Shown here: in pieces, positions 34,742 to 43,417 of the stretch
Layout: each line of letters begins with the position of its first letter
Position numbering within the stretch: the first letter of the stretch is position 1
NCBI RefSeq assembly: GCF_000422485.1
Contig: NZ_AULW01000039.1
Coordinates: forward strand, 62,001-126,000
Direction: 5' to 3'
Length of the DNA: 64,000 nt
Source of the DNA: Paenibacillus pasadenensis DSM 19293
GTDB lineage: Bacteria > Bacillota > Bacilli > Paenibacillales > Paenibacillaceae
Notes under the pieces: generated by a model
What the model saw: only the letters and a program-made list of their open reading frames with translations
What the model was told of the DNA's origin: nothing
Database searches by the model: none
Made by a program: the position numbers and the translations under genes

Positions 34742-36035
34742 ACGTCTCCGCCAGCTCCTTCCACTCCTCGATCATGTCCTGCCGCAGCTCCTCCGGCTCC
34801 AGCACCTCGCAGCTGGAGCCGAAGCTGCGCAGCCACGGGCGGATCTCCCTCGTACCGTTCACCTCGATGTCGTACCGGAACGAATCCGGTCCTTCCTCCG
34901 TCGTCTCGCCCCATTGCCCTTGCAGCAGCACCCGTTCGCGGACGAAGTCGTACTCCGCCCCCTCGGGACGGAAAAACCGCACGGAAACGCGCGTCGTCTC
35001 GCCCAGATCGACGAGCCAGCTCGTGCGCAGCCGCGCGTCCAGCTGCTCCCGCTTGCGGGCGAACAGCTCGGGATCGGCGGCCCCGCCGATCGCCAGGCCG
35101 CTCATTCCTTCCATCCGCCAGGCGCTCAGCCCGTGGGCGCGCGTGAAGCCGAGCGCGTACCAGCGGCCGTACTGGTGGTCGTAGACCGCCTTGAGCGGAA
35201 GCATCGCGATCTGCCGCGCCGGGCTGGTTCGCGCATGCAGCGGATTGGTGCCGCGCGCGGCGTAGCGATGCTCCGACTTCGGCGTCAAATACTCGAAGCT
35301 CGCCGTCCGCCGCTCCTCGATCGCCGCCAGCAGCGGATGCAGGTACGCCTCGTCGAGGATGCGGCAGTCGTAGCGGTAGGCGAAGCCGACGCCGGCGCTG
35401 AGCGCGCCGTCCCGACCGAGCAGGCGGCGCAGGCTGTCCTGCAGCAGGAACCCGTGCACCGACGGCACCCGCGTGTGGGCCATCGCATGCACGAACAGCT
35501 CGAGCCGCCGCAGCTCCTCGGGCTCCAGCGCCGTCCACAGCTCGTCGCGCAGCCGGTAGCGCACCGGACGGCCGCCTTCGCGCGCGACGATGCCGGCTTT
35601 TTCGAGGTAGGCGAGGTCGGAGCGGATCGTCTTCTCGTCCGGCCACGGCGACGCCTCCGGCCAGCCGCCGCAGCAGGCGTCGAGCAGCTCCGCGGCCGTG
35701 CGGCCGCCTTTCCCAAGCTCACCCTGCAGCAGCGCAAGCCTTGCGGTTTCCGATTCTTTGAGCGAGCGGGAGCGGAAAAGGAACAGCAGCAGCGGATCGC
35801 CGCCCCGCTCGCGCCTCGCCTGCAGCAGCCGGCCGAGCCCAAGCTCGCCGTCCTCTCCGGGCGAGCCATCCGCGCCAGCGGCCGAAGCGGCCTCGCGCAG
35901 CCTTCGCAGCGCCTTGTCGAGCGTATGCACCGAGATGCCGAGCCGCTCCGCCGACTCCTTGCGGCTGAACACGCCGCCCGTCAGCACGAGCAGCCGCAGC
36001 AGCTCGATCTCCTTGTCGAAGCTTTCTCTCGCCAT
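34707..36035 (-). CDS. HTH-WYL transcriptional regulator
   Basis: A 442-residue DeoR/YafY-like regulator. The N-terminal helix-turn-helix reads GVFSRKESAERLGISVHTLDKAL (about residues 20-45 region), a second winged-helix segment follows near residue 150 (KTIRSDLAYLEKAGI), and the WYL domain (about 250-345) contains YGRWYALGF. GGGAGGAGGAAT fixes the start at the inner ATG; a frame 45 codons longer lacks a ribosome site. It is followed by an overlapping second WYL gene, so the two proteins may act together. WYL regulators respond to nucleic acid or nucleotide ligands in the cases studied. Confidence 0.85.
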   Translation of the reverse strand: MARESFDKEIELLRLLVLTGGVFSRKESAERLGISVHTLDKALRRLREAASAAGADGSPGEDGELGLGRLLQARRERGGDPLLLFLFRSRSLKESETARLALLQGELGKGGRTAAELLDACCGGWPEASPWPDEKTIRSDLAYLEKAGIVAREGGRPVRYRLRDELWTALEPEELRRLELFVHAMAHTRVPSVHGFLLQDSLRRLLGRDGALSAGVGFAYRYDCRILDEAYLHPLLAAIEERRTASFEYLTPKSEHRYAARGTNPLHARTSPARQIAMLPLKAVYDHQYGRWYALGFTRAHGLSAWRMEGMSGLAIGGAADPELFARKREQLDARLRTSWLVDLGETTRVSVRFFRPEGAEYDFVRERVLLQGQWGETTEEGPDSFRYDIEVNGTREIRPWLRSFGSSCEVLEPEELRQDMIEEWKELAETYGAAVRQGAQS

Positions 36036-36170
36036 CTCCGATTCCTCCTCCCGCTCGTTCCAGCCTCTTTTTGTCGAACCTGCTTTATTCGGGACGGGCC
36101 GCCTAATTTCCTGCCTGGGCGGCCGGGCGCCGGATGCCGCTTTTTTCCGCCAAGCGGACGCCTTCGCCAT

Positions 36171-36738
36171 ACTTCCGCCCTGTTCCGTCCGTCCGCAGGG
36201 GGCTATGATGAAGCGGAAAGGTCAGGCGACAGGCGGGAACTTCGGCCGCAGGCCCTGTTCCGCAGTGCCGGGACGCTGATCCGACAGGCATGCTACGGCC
36301 GTCCTTTCTCCTCGTTCATTCACCGGGTTCGAATCCCGGACGCTCCGTCAGGGGCGTTCATGGTCGATGAATTCAAAAAGGCGAAGAGCCTACGAACGCA
36401 GTACCCGAGGGACCGGCATCCGACCCCGCCGATCCGCGCCGGCCGCGCCTCCAAGGGCGGCGCCGGAAGCAGGCCATGCAGCGCCATGCGCCGGCGGCGG
36501 CAAGAAGGACGATTCCCCCCGCAGCGATCGCCCGCTCGCGACTCTCCTTGCGCCATGGCGCAAGGAGGGAAGCGCGAAGGGACGGCGGCGGGAGATCGTC
36601 CGGAGGCCGCCTGCCCGCAGGCGCTCCGCCGACGCTTCCGGGGCGCGGACGAGCGGACGGATGCCTCCCGACCCGGCCATTCCGAGCCGAAGCAGCCTGC
36701 CGAGCGGCGCGACGCCGCAGGCGGCTCGCGGCTTACTT
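36171..36738. other. Long intergenic region without a convincing gene
   Basis: About 570 bases between the divergent HTH-WYL gene and the MITE-like element. Open frames exist on both strands but none has a ribosome site or recognisable protein. A 17-base tRNA T-arm-like hairpin (CCGGGTTCGAATCCCGG) lies at 36323-36339 without the rest of a tRNA. The base composition is slightly less GC-biased at 36340-36420. Confidence 0.5.
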
Positions 36739-36902
36739 AGGGCGTGTTTGCAACCCCGCTCAGGAGCGTCTATCACCGCCTTTTTGCCCCCTGCTTCGTC
36801 ACGCAGGCTCGACGTACCCCCGGTACGCTTTCGCCTACGTTCCTCGCAGGAATCAAAAATTCGGCCATATTCGGCTTCCTTCGAAGGATGCAAACACGCC
36901 CT
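36739..36902. mobile_element. MITE-like palindromic element, 164 bp
   Basis: The element is bounded by perfect 14-bp terminal inverted repeats, AGGGCGTGTTTGCA at 36739-36752 and its complement at 36889-36902. Inside are several small hairpins (for example CGTACC with GGTACG, and CGCTC with GAGCG). It has no coding capacity. Flanking bases (TTA and TCA) do not form a perfect target duplication. The right end lies six bases before the slipin ribosome site, so the slipin promoter must be inside or beyond it. Confidence 0.6.
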
Positions 36903-36922
36903 CATACAAGGAGATGATCGAT

Positions 36923-38032
36923 ATGTTCGAAATCGTCACGATCAAGCCGACCGAGCGCGGTTTGCTGTACCGGAGAGGAAGCTATGCAGGACTGCTCCTG
37001 CCTGGAACGAAGCGGCTGATCCGGCTGCGCCGCGAGACCGCGGTCGCCTGCCGCGTCGACGAGCCGTTCCTGCCGCCGGACGGTCCGCTGGCCGTCTACC
37101 TGCAGGATGCCAGGCTTGCCGCGGAGCTGGACGTCGTGGAGGTCGGCGACGGCGAATACGCCGCTCACCGCATCGACGGACGCTTCGAGCGGCTGCTGCC
37201 CCCGGGCCTGCATGCTTTTTGGAAAGCGGGCGGCCGCCACGAGTTCCAGCGCATCGATATGCGCGAGCCGGACGTTTCGGCGGCGCTCGAGCCGGAGCTC
37301 GCGGAGCGGATCGGGCCATATGCGCAGACGCTGGAGGTGGAGAGCTGGGAGCGCGGCTTCCTTTTCTACGACCATGAGCTGCAGCGCGAGCTCGGTCCCG
37401 GCCGCTACCGGTTCTGGCGCGGTCCGGTCAAGGCGTCGGTCCAGAAGGTCGATCTGCGCCGCCAGCAGCTTGAGCTGCACGGCCAGGAGATGATGACCGC
37501 CGACAAGGTGACGCTGCGGCTCAACTTCGTCAGCGCATACCGCGTCAGCGACCCGCGCCGCACGCTCGAGATCCGCTCGCTGTCCGAGCATCTGCACGCC
37601 TCGCTGCAGCTGATCCTGCGCGACATCGTCGCCGGCAGGACGCTCGACCGCCTGCTCGCCGCGCGCGACGAGGCGGCGTCCGAGGCGCTGGAGCGGCTGC
37701 GGACGGTCGGGGCCGCGAGCGGCGTCGAATTCCTTGGCGCGGGCATCAAGGACGTCATTCTGCCGGGCGAGATGCGCGACATTCTCAATACCGTGCTGCT
37801 GGCGGAAAAGAAGGCGCAGGCGAACCTCATCACCCGTCGCGAGGAGACGGCTTCGACGCGCAGCCTGCTGAACACGGCCAAGCTGATGGAGGAGAACGAG
37901 ACGCTTTACCGGCTCAAGGAGCTGGAGATGCTGGAGCGGCTCGCCGAGCGCATGGACCGCATCACGCTCGACTCCGGCAGCCCGGTGCTGGAGCAGCTCG
38001 CCCGGCTTGCCGGCGGCACGGGCCGGCGCTGA
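36923..38032 (+). CDS. Slipin-family SPFH/band-7 protein
   Basis: A 369-residue stomatin-like protein. After an N-terminal region (about residues 1-130) rich in strand-like segments, the SPFH core runs from about 130 to 280 (VTLRLNFVSAYRVSDP, LRDIVAGRTLDRLLA, GAGIKDVILPGEMRDILN), ending in a charged coiled-coil helix (NTVLLAEKKAQANLITRREE). It has no clear transmembrane helix, unlike classic stomatins. SPFH proteins scaffold membrane microdomains. AAGGAG lies nine bases before the ATG at 36923. It stands alone and ends at a terminator. Relatives without an NfeD partner are known; none is adjacent here. Confidence 0.85.
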   Translation: MFEIVTIKPTERGLLYRRGSYAGLLLPGTKRLIRLRRETAVACRVDEPFLPPDGPLAVYLQDARLAAELDVVEVGDGEYAAHRIDGRFERLLPPGLHAFWKAGGRHEFQRIDMREPDVSAALEPELAERIGPYAQTLEVESWERGFLFYDHELQRELGPGRYRFWRGPVKASVQKVDLRRQQLELHGQEMMTADKVTLRLNFVSAYRVSDPRRTLEIRSLSEHLHASLQLILRDIVAGRTLDRLLAARDEAASEALERLRTVGAASGVEFLGAGIKDVILPGEMRDILNTVLLAEKKAQANLITRREETASTRSLLNTAKLMEENETLYRLKELEMLERLAERMDRITLDSGSPVLEQLARLAGGTGRR

Positions 38033-38070
38033 AGCCATTCGACGGGCTTGCCGGCGGCACGGGCCGGCGC
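38004..38070. repeat. 26-bp direct duplication at the slipin 3' end
   Basis: The last 26 coding bases of the slipin gene (38004-38029, GGCTTGCC...CGGCGC) recur exactly at 38045-38070, 41 bases later and beyond the stop codon. This looks like a recent slippage duplication. Confidence 0.85.
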
Positions 38071-38086
38071 GCGAAAGCCCCTCTGG

Positions 38087-38118
38087 CGGGCGGTTCCTTG
38101 CGGACCGCCCGAATTTTT
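38087..38118 (+). terminator. Rho-independent terminator after the slipin gene
   Basis: CGGGCGGTTCC and GGACCGCCCG pair around loop TTGC with one bulged T, followed by AATTTTT. Confidence 0.8.
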
Positions 38119-38171
38119 AATCTTTTGGGAGCATAAGGAAAAAGGAACCGTCTCGGGCCTGCGATCCGTAG

Positions 38172-38177
38172 TATAAT
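38172..38177 (+). promoter_or_regulatory. Probable -10 box of the seven-gene membrane operon
   Basis: A perfect TATAAT 67 bases before the first gene of the operon (38244). No good -35 box lies 16-18 bases upstream, so an activator or another sigma factor may be involved. Confidence 0.45.
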
Positions 38178-38243
38178 AATCGTGGTGCGCCTGCAGGCGG
38201 GCAGCACTTGGCATGGCTTCATACATAGGGAGGGTGGACATTC

Positions 38244-39293
38244 ATGCAGCAACCGCAACAACTGAGGCCGATGGGGATCGGCCGCATTCTCGACCGCAGC
38301 TTCCAGCTGAACCGCACCCACTTCACGACGCTGGCGATCATCATGCTGGCGCTGTACGGCCCGATGGCGATCGTCTCGATGGCGCTCGCCACCGATTCGT
38401 CCAACACGACCTCCGGACTCATGGATACCATCCGGAATGGCGGCATCGACGGCTACCTGCAGTCGATCGAATCAGGCGAAGGAGCCGGACTGAGCGGAGG
38501 CGCCGTGCTGGCGGTGCTGCTCGGCTTCGTGCTCATGCTGCTGCTCGGACCGGTCTCGGTCGCCGCGATCGTGCATCTCGTGCAGGCGCATCTGCGCGGC
38601 GAGGAAATTCCGAGCGCGGGCGAGCTGCTCAAAAAAGGCTTCCGCCGCCTCTGGCCGCTGACCGGCAGCACGCTGCTGTACGGCATCATCATGCTCGGGC
38701 TGTATCTGCTCGTTGTCGTCGCGTTCGCTTTCGCGGTTGGAATCTTGTTCGCCGCGGCGCTGTCCGGCACGGACGCGGGGGCAGGGCCGGCCATGCTGCT
38801 GCTTGTTCCCGCAGTCATCGGCGTCCTGCTGCTGATCACGTTCTTCGCGGTCCGCTGGGCGTTCTATCTGCCGTTCGTCGCGCTGAACGAGAGCGGCACG
38901 GGCGTCGGCGCGAGCTGGCGCCTGACCAAAGGCAGCTTCTGGCGGCTGCTGCTGCTCTACCTCGTGCTCTGGATCCTGCTCGCCATCTTCACCGGCGTGC
39001 TGAGCCTCGGCTCGGCCGCGATCTTCGGCGGAGGCGTGCTGAACTCGCTCGTCGACTCGCTCGTCTCGATCCTGATCGGATCGCTGTGGGTGCTGCCGTA
39101 TGCGATCGCGTTCTTCGACCTGCGCGTGCGCCGCGAGGGCTGGGGACTGGAGACGCTGCTCGACGGAGCGCAGCCGTACGGCGGACAGACGCCGCCTCCT
39201 CCTCCGGCGGGCTGGGGCGGCGGATACGGCGCGCCGGACCGTACAGACCGCTCCGATGAGGGCGGCAGCTCCGGGGACGGCCCTCGTCCATGA
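38244..39293 (+). CDS. Multi-pass membrane protein, first gene of the MoxR/DUF58 operon
   Basis: A 349-residue protein with about six hydrophobic helices (near residues 30-50, 85-110, 140-168, 180-205, 230-255, 265-290) and a Pro/Gly-rich cytoplasmic tail. The N-terminal MGIGRILDRSFQLNR and the central WAFYLPFVALNE segment resemble the membrane domain found attached to glycerophosphodiester phosphodiesterases, but no phosphodiesterase domain is present. It shares ATGA with the next gene. GGGAGGG precedes the start. It may form a membrane platform for the MoxR/DUF58 machinery; no activity can be named. Confidence 0.82.
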   Translation: MQQPQQLRPMGIGRILDRSFQLNRTHFTTLAIIMLALYGPMAIVSMALATDSSNTTSGLMDTIRNGGIDGYLQSIESGEGAGLSGGAVLAVLLGFVLMLLLGPVSVAAIVHLVQAHLRGEEIPSAGELLKKGFRRLWPLTGSTLLYGIIMLGLYLLVVVAFAFAVGILFAAALSGTDAGAGPAMLLLVPAVIGVLLLITFFAVRWAFYLPFVALNESGTGVGASWRLTKGSFWRLLLLYLVLWILLAIFTGVLSLGSAAIFGGGVLNSLVDSLVSILIGSLWVLPYAIAFFDLRVRREGWGLETLLDGAQPYGGQTPPPPPAGWGGGYGAPDRTDRSDEGGSSGDGPRP

Positions 39294-39898
39294 CGGAAAG
39301 GGGGCAGCTGGAGGAGATCCTCTCCCGCGAGGAATATACCGCCTACCGCAAGGAGCCGGGCTTTTCCTTGTGGGACTGGATCGTGGAGCAGCTCGGACGG
39401 CTGCTCGCCGCGATCTTCCCCGACCTGAAGCCCGGACCGGGCACGATCAGCCTGCTGTCCATCCTGATCGTCGTCGCGCTCGCCGCCTTCCTCGGCTGGA
39501 TGGGCTGGCTGCTGCTGCGCCGCTTCGGGCCGGCGGGCCGGCTGCGCTCCGGCGTCTGGATGGAGGCGGGCGACGACAGCCGCTCCTGGCGGCATTACGC
39601 CCGGCTCGGCGAAGGCTTCGCCGAGCGCGGACAGTGGAGGGACGGCGTGCGCGCCGTCTTTCTCGCTTTCCTGTTCCGGCTGGAGGAGCGCGGAGAGCTG
39701 AGGGTCGAGGCGTGGAAGACGAACCGCGAGTACCTGGAGGAGCTGGCTGCGGCCGGCTCTGCGCATGCGCCCGCCCTGCGCGGAGCGATGGTGCTGTTCG
39801 AGCGCGTCTGGTACGGCCGGCTGGAAGCGTCGCAGGCTCAGTACGACGAGCTGAAGGCGCTGCTGGCTGAGGCCGAAGGCAAGGAGGTGCCGCAATGA
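39290..39898 (+). CDS. DUF4129-type membrane protein
   Basis: A 202-residue protein with one strong transmembrane helix (about residues 50-75, LLSILIVVALAAFLGWMGW) and a cytoplasmic C-terminal domain of the DUF4129 type, with RDGVRAVFLAFLFRLEERG and the NREYLEEL segment seen in this family. DUF4129 domains are regularly found beside MoxR ATPases, DUF58 proteins and transglutaminase-like membrane proteins, as here. It overlaps both neighbours by ATGA, so all are made in step. Biochemical role is unknown. Confidence 0.8.
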   Translation: MTERGQLEEILSREEYTAYRKEPGFSLWDWIVEQLGRLLAAIFPDLKPGPGTISLLSILIVVALAAFLGWMGWLLLRRFGPAGRLRSGVWMEAGDDSRSWRHYARLGEGFAERGQWRDGVRAVFLAFLFRLEERGELRVEAWKTNREYLEELAAAGSAHAPALRGAMVLFERVWYGRLEASQAQYDELKALLAEAEGKEVPQ

Positions 39899-41151
39899 GG
39901 ATGGGGAGCAAGCGCAGCGTCTGGCTGCTGGCTCTTTTTGCGGCGCTGTTCCTGCTGCTCGGCCTGCTGCTGGGCCGGCCGCAGCTGCGGGACGAGCCGC
40001 CGAACCTGAGCTTCTCGTCGGATACGGACGGGCTCAAGGCATGGCGCGAGCTGCTGCAGGAGCGGCATCCGCTCGTCGGCGAGTGGCGGCAGCGCTGGGA
40101 CGAGCTGCCGGCCGGCTCGGGCCGGCTGCTGATCGCCGCGGAGCCGGCCGGCGTCAGCGGGGTCGAATGGCAGGCGCTGCACGAGTGGCTGAAGACGGGG
40201 AATTCCGTGCTGCTGCTCGGCGATCTGCCGGATCAGCCGTTCTGGGAGCTGACGGAAGGCTGGAGCCCAGCGCCGGATGAAGGCGAGCCGTCCGAGGCAA
40301 CCGGATCCGATGAACAGGCTGAGTCGGACGAAAAGGCAAGCGGCGACCAGAAGGCCGGGACGGACGAAGAGGCTCCCCTCTCCGCCGTGGACGCGTCGGC
40401 GCTGCTCGGCCCGGGCGCCTATGAGGCGCAGGCCGAGGCGTCGCCGCGGATCGCCGTTCTGGACGGCGAGGGCGAAGCGCTCGTGACCGACGAGCGCGGC
40501 ACGCTGGCGGCGCGCCAGAGCGTCGGCTCCGGCTCCGCGACGCTCGCCGTCGAGCCGCGCTGGATGCAGAACGGCACGGCGCTCAGCGGCTCGCATGCCG
40601 AGCTGATGGCCGCGCTGCTCGCGGGAAGCTGGACGGAGATCCTGTTCGACGAGCAGCATCACGGCTATACGTCCGCGCCGGGGGCGTTCGCCGTCCTGCC
40701 GCGTCCGCTGCTGCTGGCGAGCGCGCTGCTGCTGCTGGCGCTGCTGCTCGCGCTCTGGAGCGCCGGCAAGCGCTTCGGTCCGACGCGCGTGCCGCGGGAG
40801 TGGACGGTGCGGCGCGGCGACGAGACGGTGCGGGCGCTGGCCGCCTGGTACGAGCGCTTCGGCCTCATGGACGAGGCGCTGGAGCGGCAGCGGCGGCGGC
40901 TGCGGCAGCAGCTGGCGCAGCGCTGGGGGCTGCCTGCGGCGGCGTCGCCGGAGCAGGCGGCCGCGGCCGCCCGCAGCCGCTGGAGCGAGGAGGACGCGCT
41001 GCGCCTGCGGCGGGCGCTCGAGGAGCGGCCGCTGCAGGCCGCCGGCCGCAAGGCGGCGCGGCGCGAGTTTACGGCAAGATCCAAGGAAGCAAGCGAGCTG
41101 GCGGCGCTGCTGCGAGGCGGCGCCGAGCCGGGAAGGGGACATAGAAGATGA
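39895..41151 (+). CDS. DUF4350 domain membrane protein
   Basis: A 418-residue protein with an N-terminal membrane anchor (about residues 8-25), an extracytoplasmic DUF4350 domain related to GATase-like folds (DTDGLKAWRELLQERHPLV, RLLIAAEPAGVS, VLLLGDLPDQ), a second helix at about 263-285 after DEQHHGY, and a cytoplasmic helical tail. An acidic, low-complexity insert lies near residues 122-162. The gene starts ATGA on the previous stop and ends overlapping the MoxR start. DUF4350 proteins accompany MoxR/DUF58 sets in Firmicutes and Actinobacteria; function unknown. Confidence 0.83.
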   Translation: MRMGSKRSVWLLALFAALFLLLGLLLGRPQLRDEPPNLSFSSDTDGLKAWRELLQERHPLVGEWRQRWDELPAGSGRLLIAAEPAGVSGVEWQALHEWLKTGNSVLLLGDLPDQPFWELTEGWSPAPDEGEPSEATGSDEQAESDEKASGDQKAGTDEEAPLSAVDASALLGPGAYEAQAEASPRIAVLDGEGEALVTDERGTLAARQSVGSGSATLAVEPRWMQNGTALSGSHAELMAALLAGSWTEILFDEQHHGYTSAPGAFAVLPRPLLLASALLLLALLLALWSAGKRFGPTRVPREWTVRRGDETVRALAAWYERFGLMDEALERQRRRLRQQLAQRWGLPAAASPEQAAAAARSRWSEEDALRLRRALEERPLQAAGRKAARREFTARSKEASELAALLRGGAEPGRGHRR

Positions 41152-42068
41152 ATCACTTGGTCGAATCGCTGGAGCGGCGGATCCATGGTCAGAGCCGCAA
41201 CGTCCGTCTGCTCGTCACCGCGCTCGTCGCGGGCGGGCATGTGCTGCTGGAGGGAGTGCCGGGACTCGGCAAGACGAGCCTGGCGCGCGAGCTGGCGGCG
41301 CTGTCGGGCTGCGGCTGGCGGCGCATCCAGTTCACGCCGGACCTGCTGCCGGGCGACATTACGGGCAGCGTGACCTACAGCATGCAGGAGCAGAGCTTCT
41401 CCGTCGTCAAAGGGCCGGTGTTCACGAACGTGCTGCTCGCCGACGAGATCAACCGCTCCGGGCCGAAGACGCAAGCCGCCCTGCTGGAGGCGATGGAGGA
41501 GCGGCAGACGACGATCCAGGGCACGACCTACGCGCTGCCGGAGCCGTTCTTCGTCGTCGCGACGCAAAATCCGGTCGAGTACGACGGCACGTATCCGCTG
41601 CCGGAGGCGCAGCTCGACCGGTTCCTGTTCAAGCTCGTGCTGGACTATCCGGGCGAGCAGGCGGAGATCGGCATCCTGCGCTCGCATCGGCGGGCCGGCA
41701 GCATCCGCGAAGCGGCGCCGGAGCCGGCCGTCTCGCCGGAGGAGCTGCTGGAGCTGCAGCGCCGGGTCGAGGACGTCGTCGTCGAGGACGCCATCTACGG
41801 CTACGTCGCCGCGCTCGTGCGCGCCACGCGCGACGCCGACGGCGTGCAGCTCGGCGCGAGTCCGCGCGCGGGCATCGCGCTGCTGCGGGCGGCGTCCGCC
41901 TGGGCGCTGCTCGAAGGACGCGACTACATGACGCCGGACGACATCAAGGAAATGGCGCTTCCGGTGCTTCGCCACCGGCTGCTGCTGACGCCGCAGGCGG
42001 AACTGGAGGGGATGACCGGTGAAAGCATCATCCGGCAAACGCTGGCATCGGTTCCGGTCCCTCGCTGA
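41148..42068 (+). CDS. MoxR-family AAA+ ATPase
   Basis: A 306-residue cytoplasmic ATPase thought to act as a chaperone that assembles or activates metal-binding VWA/DUF58 partners. Walker A is GVPGLGKTSL, Walker B LLADEINR, sensor 1 ATQNPVEYDG, and the arginine-finger region PEAQLDRFLFK. The C-terminal lid (about 210-306) contains GASPRAGIALLRAA and the DYMTPDDIKE segment. It starts by ATGA overlap and its end runs 50 bases into the DUF58 gene. Partnering with that DUF58 protein is well established for the family as a gene pair. Confidence 0.93.
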   Translation: MNHLVESLERRIHGQSRNVRLLVTALVAGGHVLLEGVPGLGKTSLARELAALSGCGWRRIQFTPDLLPGDITGSVTYSMQEQSFSVVKGPVFTNVLLADEINRSGPKTQAALLEAMEERQTTIQGTTYALPEPFFVVATQNPVEYDGTYPLPEAQLDRFLFKLVLDYPGEQAEIGILRSHRRAGSIREAAPEPAVSPEELLELQRRVEDVVVEDAIYGYVAALVRATRDADGVQLGASPRAGIALLRAASAWALLEGRDYMTPDDIKEMALPVLRHRLLLTPQAELEGMTGESIIRQTLASVPVPR

Positions 42069-43389
42069 CCGGCTGCTGCGGCGCGCGCCGCTGCCGACGC
42101 CGCGGCTAGCCTGGTGGACGGCCGGCGGCGGGGCTGCGGCCGCGCTTGCCGGAGCGGCCGGCCGCGAGCTGGAGGCCGCCGCGCTTTGGCTGGCCGCGCT
42201 CGCCGCGCTGTCGGCCGCCGATCTGGCGCGGCTGCCGCGTGCGTCCGCCTGGTCGGCGCGCCGCGAGCTGCCGGAGAGCGCCGAGATCGGCCGCGAGTTC
42301 GCGGTCCGGCTGGAGCTGACCTGCCGCACGGCGCTGCCGCTGCGCGTGGAGCTTGCCGACGACATCCCGGACCGCTTCGACCGTCCGGACGGGCGGAGCG
42401 CGGCCGGCATGCTGGAGCGCGGCCGGCTGCAGGCGTCGTACCGCCTCCGCGCGCTGGAGCGCGGGCGGTTTCGTTTCCGCGAGGTGGACATGCGCTGGAG
42501 CGGCGGCCTCGGCCTGTGGCGCAAGCAGGCGCAGCTCGCCGTCGAGGACGGCATCCGCATCGATCCCGACCTGTCGGGCGTGCGCGGCGTGCTCGCCTCG
42601 GCGCAGGACTCGCTGCTCGTCGACGGCAAGCGGATCCACCGCCGCCAGCGCGGCGGCACGGAGTTCGACGCGATCCGCGAGTATGCGGCCGGCGACGACA
42701 TCCGCGAGGTCAACTGGCGGGCGACGGCGCGCTCCGGACGGCTGCTGACGAACCTGTACCGGCCCGAAAAGGGCAAGACGCTCGTGCTGCTGCTCGACTG
42801 CGGCCGCCAGATGGGCGTCGAGATGGACGGCCGGGTCAAGCTCGACCGGACGCTGGAGGCGGCGCTGACGCTGGCCGCCGCCGCGCTCCGGCAGGGCGAT
42901 CTCGTCGCGCTGATCGCTTATTCGAGCCGCGTCAAGCTGTTCATCCCGCCCGGCCGCGGCCTCGAGCAGCTGCAGACGCTGACCCGCGCGGCGAGCGACA
43001 TCGCGCCGGACTACGCCGAGGCGGGGGCCGCCGTAGGGCTCGGCTTCCTGCTGCAGCGCGTGCGGCGGCGCTCGTTCGCGGTGCTTTTTTCCGACATGGA
43101 CCATTACCTGCATGACGCCGAGCTGCTGCCGTACGCGGCCAAGCTGCGCAAGCAGCATCATCTCGTGCTGATGTCGCTGCAAAATCCGGCGCTGCGCGAG
43201 CTCGAGGAGCGGCCTCCCGAGACGGCCGGCGACGCCTACGTGCGGAGCATGGCGGCGTCTTACGCGCTGGAGCGGCAGCTGCTCGTGCGGCGGCTCGGCA
43301 GCGGCGGCGTGCCGATGCTCGACGCTTCTCCGGACCAGCTGGCGACCAGCGCGGTGAGCGCCTATCTCGACATCCGCGACAAGATCTGA
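42019..43389 (+). CDS. DUF58 domain protein
   Basis: A 456-residue protein. Two hydrophobic helices near residues 30-65 anchor it; then an extracytoplasmic beta-rich domain and the DUF58/VWA-like domain with the signature EYAAGDDIREVNWRATAR (about residues 220-237) and LVLLLDCGRQMG. Start GTG at 42019 has GGAGGGG upstream and overlaps MoxR by 50 bases, an unusually long overlap that implies strict coupling. The MIDAS-like metal residues are only partly conserved (DCGRQ instead of DxSxS), as is usual in DUF58. Probable client or partner of the MoxR ATPase. Confidence 0.9.
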   Translation: MKASSGKRWHRFRSLADRLLRRAPLPTPRLAWWTAGGGAAAALAGAAGRELEAAALWLAALAALSAADLARLPRASAWSARRELPESAEIGREFAVRLELTCRTALPLRVELADDIPDRFDRPDGRSAAGMLERGRLQASYRLRALERGRFRFREVDMRWSGGLGLWRKQAQLAVEDGIRIDPDLSGVRGVLASAQDSLLVDGKRIHRRQRGGTEFDAIREYAAGDDIREVNWRATARSGRLLTNLYRPEKGKTLVLLLDCGRQMGVEMDGRVKLDRTLEAALTLAAAALRQGDLVALIAYSSRVKLFIPPGRGLEQLQTLTRAASDIAPDYAEAGAAVGLGFLLQRVRRRSFAVLFSDMDHYLHDAELLPYAAKLRKQHHLVLMSLQNPALRELEERPPETAGDAYVRSMAASYALERQLLVRRLGSGGVPMLDASPDQLATSAVSAYLDIRDKI

Positions 43390-43417
43390 TCCGGCAAAGG
43401 TCAGGAGAGGAGCCAAC

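Noticed and set aside
36323-36339. tRNA gene or tRNA fragment
   Set aside because: CCGGGTTCGAATCCCGG resembles a T-arm, but no acceptor 5' strand, D-arm or anticodon arm is found in the 100 bases upstream. At most a remnant; it may be chance.
36390-36905. 171-residue minus-strand open frame through the MITE-like element
   Set aside because: It reads through the terminal repeats and hairpins of the element and lacks a ribosome site; such frames are by-products of the repeat.
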